From Harpalus rubripes (Eukaryota > Arthropoda > Insecta > Coleoptera > Carabidae), in the NCBI GenBank assembly GCA_963082715.1, contig OY720458.1:50905323-50969322 (forward strand): a stretch of DNA of 64,000 nucleotides, written 5' to 3'. The notes under the pieces are model-generated. The model saw only the letters and a program-made list of their open reading frames with translations, did not search any database and was not told the origin of the DNA. Each line of letters begins with the position of its first letter. Positions within the stretch are counted from its first letter, which is position 1. Both the position numbers and the translations under genes were made by a program. Of this stretch, positions 10,279-21,079 are shown one piece after another.

Positions 10279-10460
10279 CTGACAATTCCAGTTGCAGCAA
10301 ACTTATATTAATTAAATCCTATTTATATTTTTTTACGTTATACTAAGAAAGAAGAAATGTTAAATTCGTTGGCGATTATATCAATTAAAAACATTGTCAT
10401 ATCAAATACTGAAGAAGTAATTGTTGTTCAGGAAATCTACTGCAAAATCATCAAAAAAAA
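10279..10460 (+). pseudogene. hAT transposase C-terminal remnant
   Basis: Across frames the sequence reads LTIPVAA, then LILIKSYL, then LNSLAIISIK. In hAT transposases the order is LTIPVxxASxERSFSKLKLIKxYL, then RLxxLAxLSIE, so the core of the dimerisation region is present but is broken by at least one frameshift and a stop. The two open frames that continue to about 10735 show no further similarity and are probably decayed downstream sequence. Confidence 0.7.
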
Positions 10461-10725
10461 AATTGCAAAAAAGCTTTTATACGGAATCCTGTACAGAAAA
10501 TACACTGATGCAACAGCTCCTTGCAAATTTGGAAAAAGGCGACATATTTTGGTTTTTGACATTTTTCTTGAAAACGGTGATCCGTATCGCAATTTTATAC
10601 GAAACAAAATTCTTATATTTTTTACCTAGGATGAACCGTCAAAGAGTTAAATTAGATTTTCCGAATTGCAAAATAACGAAAAGTATTTATACTGAGACAT
10701 ACCTACACTACAAACTTATACATTA

Positions 10726-11109
10726 CTGGATATGAAAGTATATATTACTGGATATGAAAGTATATGGCCTCCTTAATATTCAGTTAAAATTTGAAACAGA
10801 AACTATTTAAATTAATGTGCATAAAGATAAAAAATAGCAGAACAGAACAGAAACTATTTACATTAATGTACATAAAGATAAAAAATAATGTACTACTCTT
10901 GCCATACGGCTTGTCACCCCAATTTTTTTACTGGATATGAAAGTATATGGCCTCCTTAATGTTCAGTTAAAATTTGAAACAGAAACTATTTAAATTAATG
11001 TACATAAAGATAAAAAATAGCAGAACAAAACAGAAACTATTTAAATTAATGTACATAAAGATGAAAAATAATGTATTACTCTTGCCCTACGGCTTGTCAC
11101 CCCAATTTT
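10726..11109. repeat. Nested tandem repeat
   Basis: There are two units of roughly 190 bp, each beginning ttactggatatgaaagtata and ending near cttgtcaccccaatttt. Inside each unit a sub-repeat of about 55-60 bp, based on cagaaactatttaaattaat plus gtacataaagataaaa, occurs twice. A short 25-bp duplication precedes the first unit. Confidence 0.85.
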
Positions 11110-11130
11110 GTAGTGTTTTTTCTTTCCCTA

Positions 11131-11376
11131 TATAGGGTTAGTCACGGAAGAGTTATTTTGAAAGTCCGTTTGTTTGCAACCGAAAATACTAATGACAACA
11201 GACCATATTTAATTGTTTAATGTCAAAATGACAGAACCATCATTAGACAGGCAAAGCAAACGTGAATTAAATATTCTATTTTTTTAAGAGAAGAAGCTAG
11301 ACGCTGTTGTAAATTGTATTTCGGGTTGCACACAAACGGACTTTGAAAGTAACTCTCCCGTGACTAATCCTGTATA
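11131..11376. mobile_element. MITE with about 55-bp terminal inverted repeats
   Basis: The left arm runs from tatagggttagtcacgg through aaagtccgtttgtttgcaac. The right arm is its inverse, from gttgcacacaaacggacttt to cgtgactaatcctgtata. The arms are about 85-90% alike and the outer bases are TA. The loop is about 130 bp with no coding potential. A minus-strand frame at 11284-11466 is a by-product. Confidence 0.85.
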
Positions 11377-12392
11377 TGGTATTAGACAAAAATAAAGCGA
11401 CTGTACAACCCAAAATAAAAAAATCTCTGTTTTAAATATCCAAAATATTTTCAAAAAAAAATTCATTCAGATTAATATTCTGTGATTGTTCGCGAGTTAT
11501 GGATACAAATCGCCTATTTTCTAATTTTTGTACCTATATAATCTAAACAAAATTGTAATAAGTGAGAGGCGCAATTTACAATTTTCGCCTGGGGCGCTCA
11601 AAATGGTATATGTCTGTGGGGCAGTTCACATTCAGCTAATAGCTATTTGTGTATTAAGAGCGCAAAATGGGACATTGTCGATTGAGAGGTTGTTGCCGCG
11701 CGACGTAGGAGCGAGGCATTCTCTCGAAATCGACAATGTCCATTTGCGCTCGAAACACACACAAGATTTTTTCTACAGTCGCCACAATGGGGTCCTCCAC
11801 CATAACAAAAATTTATTTTTTATTTATTTTTACTTATCGGTATTTTCCATTCTTCTTGAGCTATTGCTTCAATCTAATCTAGTTCCATTTAAGCCATTCA
11901 GTATTGCAGAGCATAGGGAATAGTTTTGACCTCTCTTATTGGCTGAATTTGGAGAAAAGAGACAAGTTTACCCAATGTAATTTCGGCTACTTCAAGTTTG
12001 CGCTGTTGTCAGCTCCATCTACTGAATGGCTTAAATGAAACAGTGTATAAGCATTTTATACTTTCGTTTTTGTAAATGAATGCCCTATTTTATTTTCACG
12101 GCAGTGCGGCATTTTGTTTGGTTATGTAACATACCGACAGAGCAGTTATATGTCAGATTGTCTTGTTAAGTGGGTAATGTGTAACTAGAGTGTCATTAAT
12201 TCCTGACTAAACGTTTCCATTACGAATGTAGCCAAGTAACATTTCTCAACATTGTATAGTTAGAAATTTGAGGAGCGAGCGTTTTTTCTACTTTGTCGCT
12301 CTTGAGCGGCAAAGTGACATTTTGCGTTGACAAAAGAGAGCGCAAATGGCTACTTTGTATATAGATTGTAGAAAAAATTGTTTTTATTGCTT
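11377..12392. other. Unassigned, with hairpin at 11659-11752
   Basis: An inverted repeat pairs gcgcaaaatgggacattgtc (about 11661) with gacaatgtccatttgcgc (about 11730). A related word, gagcgcaaatgg, recurs near 12328. The 131-codon plus frame at 11528-11923 runs through this hairpin and has no domain. No host gene was seen. Confidence 0.45.
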
Positions 12393-12854
12393 AGAAGAGA
12401 ATTATTCGTCGTATGGCAGGTTTAGGTTATAAATCATCATGCAGATCTGTTTTTAACGATTTAAAAATTTTAATAGTTACTTCGATATACATATTGGAAA
12501 TCTGTTTGTTCCTACAAAAAAATACAACACACTTTGAAAAAATCTCAGACGTACATGACCATATAATACCCGGCATAGAAACAATTTTACGTTCCTACCT
12601 CAAGACTAAACATTGCTAAAAATTCTCCTAATAGGCCTAGAAATTTATAATAAGTTACCTACTTATTTAAAATCTGAAAATAATATTAAAGTATTTAAAA
12701 AGAAATTAAAAGAATATCTTACGCAGCACAGTTTTTATGATTTACATGAATATTTTAATACTTAATTACCTAATTTTTAATGTGATGTTATTTTTATTAT
12801 TTTATGTTTTGTATGTTCCGACGTTTTGTATACGCATGTAACTGTGTCTACAGA
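12393..12854 (+). mobile_element. LINE 3' end (jockey/CR1-like)
   Basis: This is the end of the reverse transcriptase protein plus the 3' UTR of a non-LTR retrotransposon. The frame gives IIRRMAGLGYKSSCRSVFND, then LKILIVTSIYILEICLFLQK. After a frameshift near 12570 it gives LEIYNKLPTYLKSENNIKVF and ends LHEYFNT. The SCRxxFxxLxIL and YNKLPxxLK patterns are characteristic of the C-terminal region of insect jockey/CR1-type elements. The 3' UTR ends in AATAAA-like sequence and a (TTA)n tail at about 12865-12880, as such elements do. It is 5' truncated. Confidence 0.85.
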
Positions 12855-12920
12855 AAATAAAGTATTATTATTATTATTAAATGTTTCGGGCCGGCACTGT
12901 ATAGGTGAATTCCTCTTTGT

Positions 12921-13560
12921 TTCGGAGATATCGAGGAGAGTGAGTGCGGGGTGTAAGGTAATGGGTGCTCTGGGTACGTTTGCTCGAAACGTAAACGTAT
13001 CTAGAGAAGCTCGTTTAAGTGTGTATAATGGAGTGCTAGTGCCTGCTTTGATGTATGGAAGCGAATGTTGGGCATGGACGGGAAAGCATAAAAAGAGAGT
13101 GACTGCCGTGGAAATGAGGTATGTAAGACGGGATCACGTGAGGAATAATTTAGTGTATGAAGAATGTATGGTTAGGAACAATGTTGTTAAGAGAGTAGGT
13201 ATATGAGCCAGTTGAGATGGTTTGGTCATGTGGAGAGAATGAAGAGTGAACGGCTTGTAAAGCGTATATAACTTGGTGAAATTGAGGGTGTTCGATTGCG
13301 TGGTCGTCCAGTGTGTAAGTGGATGGATGTGATTGATAAGGTACTAAAAGAGAGAAAGTTTCCGAGTGGGAAGAGAAGAAGAGCGTGTATGAATGCGATT
13401 ATGAATGTGGCCGAGGCGAAAGAAGTGTGCTTAGACAGGAATGTGTGGCGAAGGATGATTGTTTCGCAACTATTATTGTGGTCAGGTTGCGGCATTTCGC
13501 TACCGAAAATCGGTCACTTTAATATGTTAAAGAGTGAGGAATATATGTTGTACCTATGAT
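12921..13560 (+). mobile_element. Second LINE C-terminal fragment (RTE-like tail domain)
   Basis: The translation includes EISRRVSAGCKVMGALGTFA, then LVPALMYGSECWAWTGKHKK. After frame breaks near 13120-13205 it gives QLRWFGHVERM, GRPVCKWMD and LDRNVWRRMI. RRLxxAxxxFxxL, YGSECW and the WRRMI ending are typical of the C-terminal region after the reverse transcriptase in many insect LINEs. At least one stop or frameshift separates the two halves. It starts just after the (TTA)n tail of the preceding LINE, so the two insertions abut. Confidence 0.85.
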
Positions 13561-14171
13561 GTCAGGTTAGTAAGAATGTTGTTGAAAGAGAGACTGATTT
13601 TTTTTTTTGGATGATGTTATTTTTATTTTTTCGGTTTTGTGCTAACCCACTAAGTGGGAAATGCGTGATTTCATGTATGTATGTATGTATGTACATCGAT
13701 GGAATTTAAAAAAAAATGATAAAAGAACATTTATTCATCAATGGATAACTAATTAACACAAAATTACACCAAAATAAATTAAAAATTAGTTTTATTCTTA
13801 TTCTTGAGAAGTTGAATAGATAATACGTGTAGCGAACATTGTTTTCCCTATATTTCCGGAAGATGAGTCAATGTACATAACTAATTTATTTTACAAGAAA
13901 AGTTTGGAATATTATCCAACACGAAAATAGCTACTTACTTCAATCTACTCGCAAAGTTTTTCGTTTTTCTTCCTGGTATTTGCGCAATCTATTGATTTTA
14001 CTGGAGATATTTCTTTATTATTATTTGCAAGACTCAATTCACGAATCTTAGGATTAGTTATTCGAAGTATTTGAAAAGGAATTCTTAAATGGAGATAAGA
14101 TTTAATAATAAGGTAGACGTTCATCAAAAAAGAAATAATTTAGCGCGCATTCGAGCCCTGAGATTAAATAT
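13561..14171. other. Unassigned; short (ATGT)n tract
   Basis: A short (ATGT)n run lies at about 13673-13693. The rest is AT-rich. The minus frame at 13945-14127 has no motif. Confidence 0.5.
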
Positions 14172-14338
14172 TGTGATGACCGATGACCCGTATTACATAA
14201 AGATTTTATATTATATAGTAGGTGTTCTCAGCAATTGTTATAATTTTGATTGACGTGTTGTCAGTGTATTTTTATGTTTAAAATATAGTATTATTTGGAA
14301 GCTTCATCCTTGTCGTTTTTATCGTCTGCGACGTGACA
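14172..14338 (+). repeat. Probable short 5' LTR of a gypsy-like element
   Basis: The sequence starts TGTGATG and ends CGTGACA. These are imperfect inverted ends of the TG...CA type found in LTRs. It contains a TATA-like tatattatatag. A primer-binding-site sequence starts three bases after the end. At 167 bp it would be short, as in Mag-type gypsy elements. No matching 3' LTR was seen, so the left boundary is inferred. Confidence 0.5.
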
Positions 14339-14341
14339 ATT

Positions 14342-14359
14342 TGGTGTCAGAAGTGGGAT
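14342..14359 (+). other. Retrotransposon primer binding site
   Basis: tggtgtcagaagtgggat begins with TGG, the complement of the universal tRNA CCA end. Its continuation resembles the 3' end of leucine tRNA, a known primer type for insect LTR elements. It sits between the inferred LTR end and the gag start, where it should be. Confidence 0.7.
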
Positions 14360-14402
14360 TATCAGCGATTGCATAAGTTATAAGTGGTGAACACGGTGGT
14401 GA

Positions 14403-15110
14403 ATGTCAATCGTTACTCGAAGTAAATCTAGGATGGAAGATCAAATTAAAGTACAGCTGGAAACGTTGACCGAAATTAGAAATGGTCAAAATAAGTTAGA
14501 ACAAAGTCAAGAAGAAGTAAAGAACGAATTGAAAGAATCTGGACGAAAAGTGGAAACTATGATCGAAAATATAAAATCTGAAATAGACACTCATATTACA
14601 GATATAGAGAATAGAGTACAAGTCATAGGGGACAGTGTAAATGCAACTGAGGAAAATATGGAACAACGTTTGAAGAGCGTAGACGACCGAAGAAATAGAA
14701 AAGAGATTTGATTCGGCAACTATAACTGCAACAGATAATGTCTCTGACCATGCTTTCGTAACTACAAAATTGAAACCTCCGACTTACGATGGAACAACTT
14801 CTTGGGCTATGTATCTTCGTCAGTTTACGGCAGCAGCTGAACAGAATAACTGGAATTCTAAGACGAAAGCGACTTCCTTATATTAGCATTGCGAGGAGAT
14901 GCTTTGGAGGTATTATATGTTATACCAGAATCGCAACAGTCTGATTTCAATATCCTGGTATCTCACCTTGAAATACGATTTGGAGAAAAGCATCAACATC
15001 AAGTTCATCAGGCACAATTGAAGAACCGGTGTCAAATCAGAAGTACTGTGATTCGAATCAACCTTCGGGCTAATTGCCACACGGAGAATATGAGAAGACG
15101 GTTTAGAAAA
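14403..15110 (+). pseudogene. gypsy-like gag, frameshifted and truncated
   Basis: The first frame (14403-14711) opens MSIVTRSKSRMED and is rich in charged heptad-like residues, suggesting a coiled coil. It then hits a stop. The next frame carries LKPPTYDGTTSWAMYLRQF and NNWNSKTKATS. A third gives LALRGDALEVLYVIPESQQS and LEIRFGEKHQHQVHQAQLKN. PxFDGxxxWxxYxxQF followed by LxxxLRGxAxxxL is the signature of retrotransposon gag capsid domains. Two frameshifts and loss of everything after about 15110 (zinc knuckle, protease, pol) mean this copy cannot function. It is left in its broken state. Confidence 0.85.
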
Positions 15111-15287
15111 CATAAAAGGTTTTTGGTGTCAACATTTTTTAATTTATTAAAACGACATAAATAAATATATCATGGCTTATTACACACAAGGCATGGCAAA
15201 ATCAATATCACATATTTTAGTAATGTTTTTGTTCGGTATTATTGGAATTGCCAATTTGATTTCTTTTTAGGTTTTATACTATTCTCT

Positions 15288-15440
15288 CACTCTTTCCACA
15301 CCAGCAATGTGTGCCCGTTAGGTGACGCCTGGTAAACGACCGTACGGTACAAATATGTCATCATCATTACTGAAATCTGTGTACAAAGCAGATTGGCACA
15401 CCCAGCAATGGGTCATATGCCTCGATGATTTATTTATTTA
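15288..15440 (+). repeat. SINE family copy, 5' truncated
   Basis: This matches the window's SINE from about its middle (agcaatgtgtgcccgt, then ggtgacgcctggtaaacg) to the tail. It includes cagattggcacacccagcaa and ends with short TTTA repeats. The tRNA-like head is absent. Confidence 0.85.
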
Positions 15441-15567
15441 GTAGGACTTTTTATTGTAGCGAGTGCATTAAGCTCTTCACACATGAGTGCTATAGAATAT
15501 TTTTTATACTCCGATATGTAAAGTTGATACTTTACATACTGCCGACAATGTGTAAAGTAAACAATTT

Positions 15568-15703
15568 TCGTATTTTATTTACTTTACACATTATAGACCT
15601 ACCACCATCAATACACGTGTGGCATTTAATTTATACTACCTAAATTTAGTTTTTTCTGTACATTTATGTTGGTAATACTGACTGAGAACTGCAATATTCA
15701 ACT
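15568..15703 (+). repeat. Repeat pair P, copy 1
   Basis: About 135 bp matching 33628-33765, with blocks ttttatttactttacacac/t, accatcaatacacgtgtggc and acctaaatttagttttttct. The flanks hold several tgtgtaaagt words. An inverted pair around 15790-15885 (atgcaacaagtgtgtaaag against acacgtgttgcat) suggests this is inside a decayed TIR element. Confidence 0.75.
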
Positions 15704-16208
15704 TTCGATCTGATTGTTGTCTGCTCGTCTGTAAAATTTCTAATTTGTTTCATTAGTTATATTTAAGCTCGTATAAAATAGTTATTTATGCAACAAGTGT
15801 GTAAAGTAGTACTTTTTTGGTTGAGTGTGATGAAACTGTAGCACGAGATAAAAAACACTATTTTATACACGTGTTGCATACAACATTTTTCCTACAACCG
15901 AAATGTTAGTGATGTTTCTCATAATACTGAGTTTACAGGCATCCAGCATCTTCAAATACTGTTAGTTTTTTTTCTCATAATACTGTATAAAATGTAACTT
16001 AAACACTTGGATGAATCTCAGACAGAAGTGGATTACTCTTCTCTAATTGTACAAATTGTATATTTAATATTAATATAAAAAATTAGGTTAGGTTAGAAGA
16101 CGTCAAAAAATGTTAATGTTCTTAAAAAATAGATTAGTATTCAATTTGTTAAAAAATTATTACATTTGTTTTATTTACAGGGTATATTAAAATTTCTTAA
16201 TAAATTTA
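15704..16208. other. Unassigned AT-rich sequence
   Basis: No coding or repeat assignment beyond the weak inverted pair noted for the adjacent copy of repeat P. Confidence 0.4.
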
Positions 16209-16471
16209 ATTTGTCTCACGGCCGCGTCGCGAATCTGGGGAACCGGGTACGATCCCGACCGATGCCAAATATTTCGAATTTAAAATGGCACAAGTGTGAC
16301 CCCCTGTGGTGCACTGTCCACGCCAGCAATGAGTGCCCGTGAGGTGACGCCTGATAAGCCCTCGCACGGTGTAAATATTTCATCATTACCGATATCTGTA
16401 TAGAAAGCAGATTGGCACACCCAGCAATGGGTAATATGCTGTGATGATATATTTATTTATTCATTTATTCA
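16209..16471 (+). repeat. Full-length tRNA-derived SINE
   Basis: This is the most complete plus-strand copy. The head resembles a serine/leucine-type tRNA and carries a polymerase III B box-like ggtacgatccc at about 16246. The B box is closer to consensus, ggttcgatccc, in the copy at 31076-31268. A unique body follows: gtggtgcactgtccacgcc, ggtgacgcctgataag, and cagattggcacacccagcaa. The 3' end is a (TTTA)n-like tail. SINEs are transcribed by polymerase III and mobilised by a partner LINE. No 3' similarity to the LINE tails in this window was seen. Confidence 0.9.
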
Positions 16472-17202
16472 AATTAGTGTAGTAAAGAAATCAGAAAAAT
16501 TAAGGGAAATGTAGTATGAGCCTGTCACAACATATACTGAACTGGCTTTTGTTGACTTTTCCATCAGGCAATTTCTTTAGGGGCTTATAAAAGTTGGAAG
16601 ACAGAACTGTTTTCGAATTTTAAATAATAGAGGTTACATTTGGCGACAAGTAATAATAAAAAAATAAATACAAAGTTATAGTAGGTAAGTAGTACACCAA
16701 AGTTGCAAATTGTTTTCGACTGAAATCGATTTTAAGTTATTAGAACCAAATACATATAAGTTTATTTGAAACTCATTCGTTAACTAATTACTTATTACCT
16801 GCAGTTTAATGTATGCATTATTTTCATTATTTGATTAAATTTTCCGTACATGATAGTCATTATTCAATCTGATTTTATGCAATATAAGAGCTTTTAAAAT
16901 TAAATTGAACATAAAATTGAATAAAACTGGAGTATTTACAGTAAAACGAAATAAAATTGCGTTGCACACTCAGTTAGCCAACAAACTTTTGAAATATTTC
17001 GTTGTGAATTTTGTTTTACACATATCACGAATTCGTGGTTTTCTCTGTGGTTTGCGTTCATTTCAAACACGTTGTGGTTTTAACATCAGTCGCATTATTT
17101 AAATGTCGTTAATTAACCGTTTAATTATTAAACGAAACAGAGGACAGATTATGATCAATTAGAAGACGCTCCTAAAAACATGTATACAAAAAATGGTTTA
17201 GA
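16472..17202. other. Unassigned AT-rich sequence
   Basis: The frame at 16905-17102 has no recognisable motif. No repeats shared with other parts of the window were noticed. Confidence 0.4.
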
Positions 17203-17464
17203 TTTAAATAAAATAAATAAAAATAAATATACCATCACGGCATATTACCCATTGCTGGGTGTGCCAATCTGCTTTGTACACAAATGTCGGTATTGATGAT
17301 GAAATATTTTACCGTGCGGGCGTTTACCAGGCGTCACCTCACGGGCACTCATTGCTGGCGTGGAGAGTGCACCACAGGGATCAATTTTGTGCCATTTAAA
17401 ATTCGAAATATTTGGCGTCGGTCGGGAGCGAACTCCGTTCCCCAGATTCGCGGCCTGACACTCA
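17203..17464 (-). repeat. SINE copy, near full length
   Basis: A minus-strand copy. Read on the plus strand it has the tail first, then gggtgtgccaatctgctttg, gcgtcacctcacgggcactc, gtggagagtgcaccacaggg and a diverged B box (gagcgaactcc). The open frame 17284-17496 across it is a translation of the repeat, not a gene. Confidence 0.9.
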
Positions 17465-17729
17465 GGAAAAAAATATTAAATATGAATTTTGTATAAAAAA
17501 ATCAATGCGACAAATAATATTGTACTAAAGGTTTGTTCCTACAGCTAGTCCAGGCTGTCATATGTATGTCAGACGCATGCGCATTTTAAAAATATCGTTT
17601 CAACCGACTGTTGTACAGTCTACAGTTGGTATATGGTATATTTGTTCCTACAAACTTCGAACTCTTACATGAACGCGTCCGCAGACTGTCAGGTCAAATC
17701 CATCCACTGTGCTACATACCATTTGTCAG
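17465..17729. other. Unassigned
   Basis: Contains a duplicated word, tttgttcctacaaa/g, at about 17531 and 17640. No coding signal. Confidence 0.4.
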
Positions 17730-19030
17730 TAGTGTTTCATCAAGACAAGAAATCTTGTCTTGATGATCATTTCTTGTCTTTGCTTGATTTTCGAGACAAG
17801 AAAATAAAAATTTCTTGTCTTGCTCATTTCTTGGCGACATAATTCTTGTCTTGTTTCAAGAATTCTTGATATTTCTTGTTTCTTGATATTTTAGGGAATC
17901 CCCGTTTTCTATCGCTTTATCCAATCAGAACGTTCAAGTGTAGCGTTGGCGTTTGCGTCTGCCCTTGCCCCTTTTAGTTAAATAATCATATAAAGTTACT
18001 TTGATGGTTGCGCATGCATTGTATTACTAGTTGTTGGTCATTGGTTATTTTTTGTGTTATTTCGATATTCCGTTCTTTTTATTTAAAACAATGAGTATTC
18101 AAAGAAAAATAAATCAGATTCGGAATTGGTTTTATCCCATAATAGTATTTCTCTCTCTCAAATATAATAAAAATATGATGTGGCCAGGACAGCACAATAC
18201 CTCTCGTCATTTAATTTTAATCATACTACATTTCACGTAAGAAAATAGCGTTGGTTTAGATAGGGATATAAACTCTGCCCTTTGATTGGTCACAGTGCAA
18301 ACCTAATACATTTTTATTAATATCTCTCTCTTTCAATTTAATAGTTCCATTTGCACTAAAGTCTAATGGCTTCTTTCCTCTTTTCATATTAGAATAAGGT
18401 AGAAATACATGGTTTCGAATTTTTTTGAATAATAGTATTTAAGTTGAGCGTTAAGAGAATCTAGACCAGTGTTTCCCAACCTTTTTTCTGCCATGCCCCA
18501 CCTTAGCCTTTCTGAAATTCTTATGCCCCCCTATGTAACATACATAATTTTTAATATTAAAAAATTGAATTGTTCACTTAAGAAACTTAAATGATAGGTT
18601 TTAGGCCTGCCGTCTGCCGCAGGGAAGTTTACTTGACGATGCCAAACACCCAGTTGATATTTTGGTCTCGTCAAGCGAAATTATACCTAATAATTATTTA
18701 CCGCAATTATTTAAGAATTTGCTTTTTTCGTTAAATTTGGCACCGAAATCTAGTATTGCATTTAAATGGCCCTGAGCGAAAGGTTTAAATTCGTGTCGAG
18801 TCCATTTTCGAATTGCCCTCCTAAACAATCAAATTGCTCCCCTGTGGGGCGTGGGCCCCACGTTGGGAAACACTGATCTAGACACATAAAACATACAAAT
18901 GCAGATTTACAATATTAATGTCAAGAAATCTTGATTTCTTGACAAGAAATCTTGAGTTTTGATGATACTTTCTTGTCTTGTCTTGGGAAATAAAAAAATA
19001 CTTCTTATCTTGGTCTTGTCTTGATGACGT
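17730..19030. mobile_element. Composite hAT-like element rich in caagacaag, copy 1
   Basis: The left end is tagtgtttcatcaagacaag. The right end, inverted, reads gtcatcaagacaagac. Both ends carry dense copies of caagacaagaa and its complement. The same left and right blocks flank the mosaic at 49594-53430 in the opposite orientation. The interior holds a piece of the microsatellite-bearing repeat (family A, about 18150-18460) and a younger hAT at 18467-18875. A 69-codon frame at 18031-18240 is unrecognised. A target duplication could not be confirmed. Confidence 0.7.
18467..18875. mobile_element. Short hAT MITE with 8-bp target duplication
   Basis: The ends are cagtgtttcccaac and gttgggaaacactg, perfect inverted repeats of the widespread CAGTGTTTCCCAACC hAT type. 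The flanks are the exact 8-bp duplication atctagac at 18459-18466 and 18876-18883. The 409-bp interior is non-coding. The related composite copy at about 49745 preserves the uninterrupted target, which confirms both boundaries. Confidence 0.95.
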
Positions 19031-19816
19031 CATGGATTTCACAAGGTGACAGCACGATCGAAAAGCTCTAACTATGGCGTCCGGCGAACACCAACTTGAA
19101 TTAGAATAGGTCCCCTGTTTACGTTCTAGAAATAAGCGGGGCTAATCATGGTACAAGGTCACGCGGCGCACGCTACAATATAATAATAAATTTTATATCT
19201 GTATTTAGTTCATACAATTAAGTGTTTGGAACCTTCTTGGTTGAATTGAACTATATGCTATATTTATATTGTAAGCTCTAAGTAAGTGGTACGTGACTGT
19301 TACGTGTGCAAAAAGTATTAAATTACATTCAACAATAAATATTTTCTTCTAAAAATATATATTTGCCACTTCTCGCTCGCAAAAATTCTTTCTGCAGGTA
19401 ATTTCCTTTTCGCCAGACCGTAAAATCCCTCTTCGATTAGCAGATTTTTAAACAAACAGTCTCTTTCAATTTGGGTCGAATTTTTGACATATACAAACAA
19501 TTCACTAATTGCAAACACTTGTGCAATGCTTTCTAAAAATAAGAACCTTTTTTCAGTGGGCTTTGAATGTACTCAGAGAAAAAATCCTTTATTAGCAATA
19601 TCGATTGAACCGACGCACATGTGAGTGCGGTATTCGAATTCGTAAGTGCATTTATAAAATGTCCTGGGAATAGTGTTTTGTGTTCTTTTCATGGCAAAGA
19701 GCGATATTAACAATATTGCGCCCTACTGTTACGAAAACAAAGAAAATTAAAATTACAACAACCCTAAAACAAATTGTGAACATTACAGGGCGTTAAAAAA
19801 TAACGTTTAAATATTT

Positions 19817-19821
<5 letters not shown>
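19031..19821. other. Unassigned
   Basis: The minus frame at 19318-19518 shows no family motif. No clear repeat structure. Confidence 0.4.

Positions 19822-19905
<84 letters not shown>
19822..19905. repeat. (AT)n microsatellite
   Basis: An uninterrupted AT dinucleotide run of about 84 bp. Confidence 0.98.
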
Positions 19906-19906
<1 letters not shown>

Positions 19907-21079
19907 CACTTTAATGTTATTTTATTTTCATTTTACAGATTGTTGTTTACATGTCAGTATAGTAATAATATTACCGCATTCCTTAATTACCAGCGTACTT
20001 TTATACATGTAAACAATGGATTAATATCCTGAAACAAATATTGCATGCGAGTACAATGTAAAAACTACAAAAAAGGTACTAAAAGGTGCTAAAAATTTGT
20101 ATACGCAATATGCATCTAAGTAAGTAGTATCCTCATTCCAAAATTCAAAATTTTAATGAAACTATTAACAGAGGATTTAATAAAAATGTATCTGATGAGG
20201 TGCACTGCTAAAGAGCCGTAACGGTTCATTTTCGGACCCATGTATTTTTTACTTCTTTTTGATTTTGATTATTTTTTAACACCCTGAATTTGGTTTGATA
20301 ATATTTCGAGTACTATAAACGATATGTTCTTTTGTTCCAACGTTAAATACGTTATTTGGAACTGTGATAAGGCGAGGGTAAGAGTAATAACAGATAAATA
20401 ACTTTTTATAAATTTTAGTTTCAATAATCATATTTAACTTTGTTTATCTATTTAAGTTATAAATGTCAAAATTCAGTTTAGATATTCTTAGCGTATTATT
20501 TGTTGACCATTAAGTCTAGAAATTATTATGTATATGTGCGTGACTTTGAATGCCCTAGCCTATGCACCCTGTACCTCTAAGATAATCCTGTCCTGAAAAT
20601 AGCGCTTTGTTCTTAGAGAGTCTAGATTAGTTCGTCGCGTCGTGCAGACGTTTGTTGCTGACAAAACATGTAGTGTTTTAGTTTTGGGACGCGTGCTGAA
20701 CGCCCGCCCGCTGGGTTACGGAATGTAACCATGTAAATAAAACTTTAGTTTAGTTAAAAAAAATGTAAGTGTTCATCCAGTGTAAAGTGTAAGTGTATGT
20801 GTGTTCTTCCTTGTCACCAAGTCGTGGACGCCAATCATCCGAGGCGTCCATCAGTCAGTCAGTGTGTCATCGTTGGAGTAAACAGTCATCAGTTCAGTAT
20901 CATCTTCATCTTTGGAGACCCCTCGTGTTACAGAACATCCTGTGTATAAACTAACAGGGCCGTTTAATAATTTTATACCGAATTTTCGAGTTTTAATAAA
21001 TGAAACATATACAGGATGTTGGCTGTTAGTTGTGAACATAAAAAGATATTTCAACAGTTCCATTAATTAATGGCATTAA
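19906..21079. other. Unassigned; GC-richer block, possible solo LTR
   Basis: The block at about 20500-20870 is GC-richer. It begins TGTTGA, contains aataaaa after a GC-rich stretch, and has a palindromic pair ggacgcc/ggcgtcc. A solo LTR would fit, but no matching right end or target duplication was found. A short inverted pair, aacatcctgtgtat and atatacaggatgtt, lies at 20934-21021. Confidence 0.3.

Noticed and set aside
11528..11923. 131-codon plus-strand frame
   Set aside because: It runs through an inverted repeat, and no domain is visible.
13945..14127. Lysine-rich minus-strand frame next to the LTR
   Set aside because: No family similarity; AT-rich chance frame.
17284..17496. Small protein with CWRGEC motif, also at 32900
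   Set aside because: Both frames are translations of the same SINE on the antisense strand.
20501..21056. Copia solo LTR
   Set aside because: TGTTGA and CAACA ends can be picked, but the flanks do not match as a 5-bp duplication and no second copy is available.
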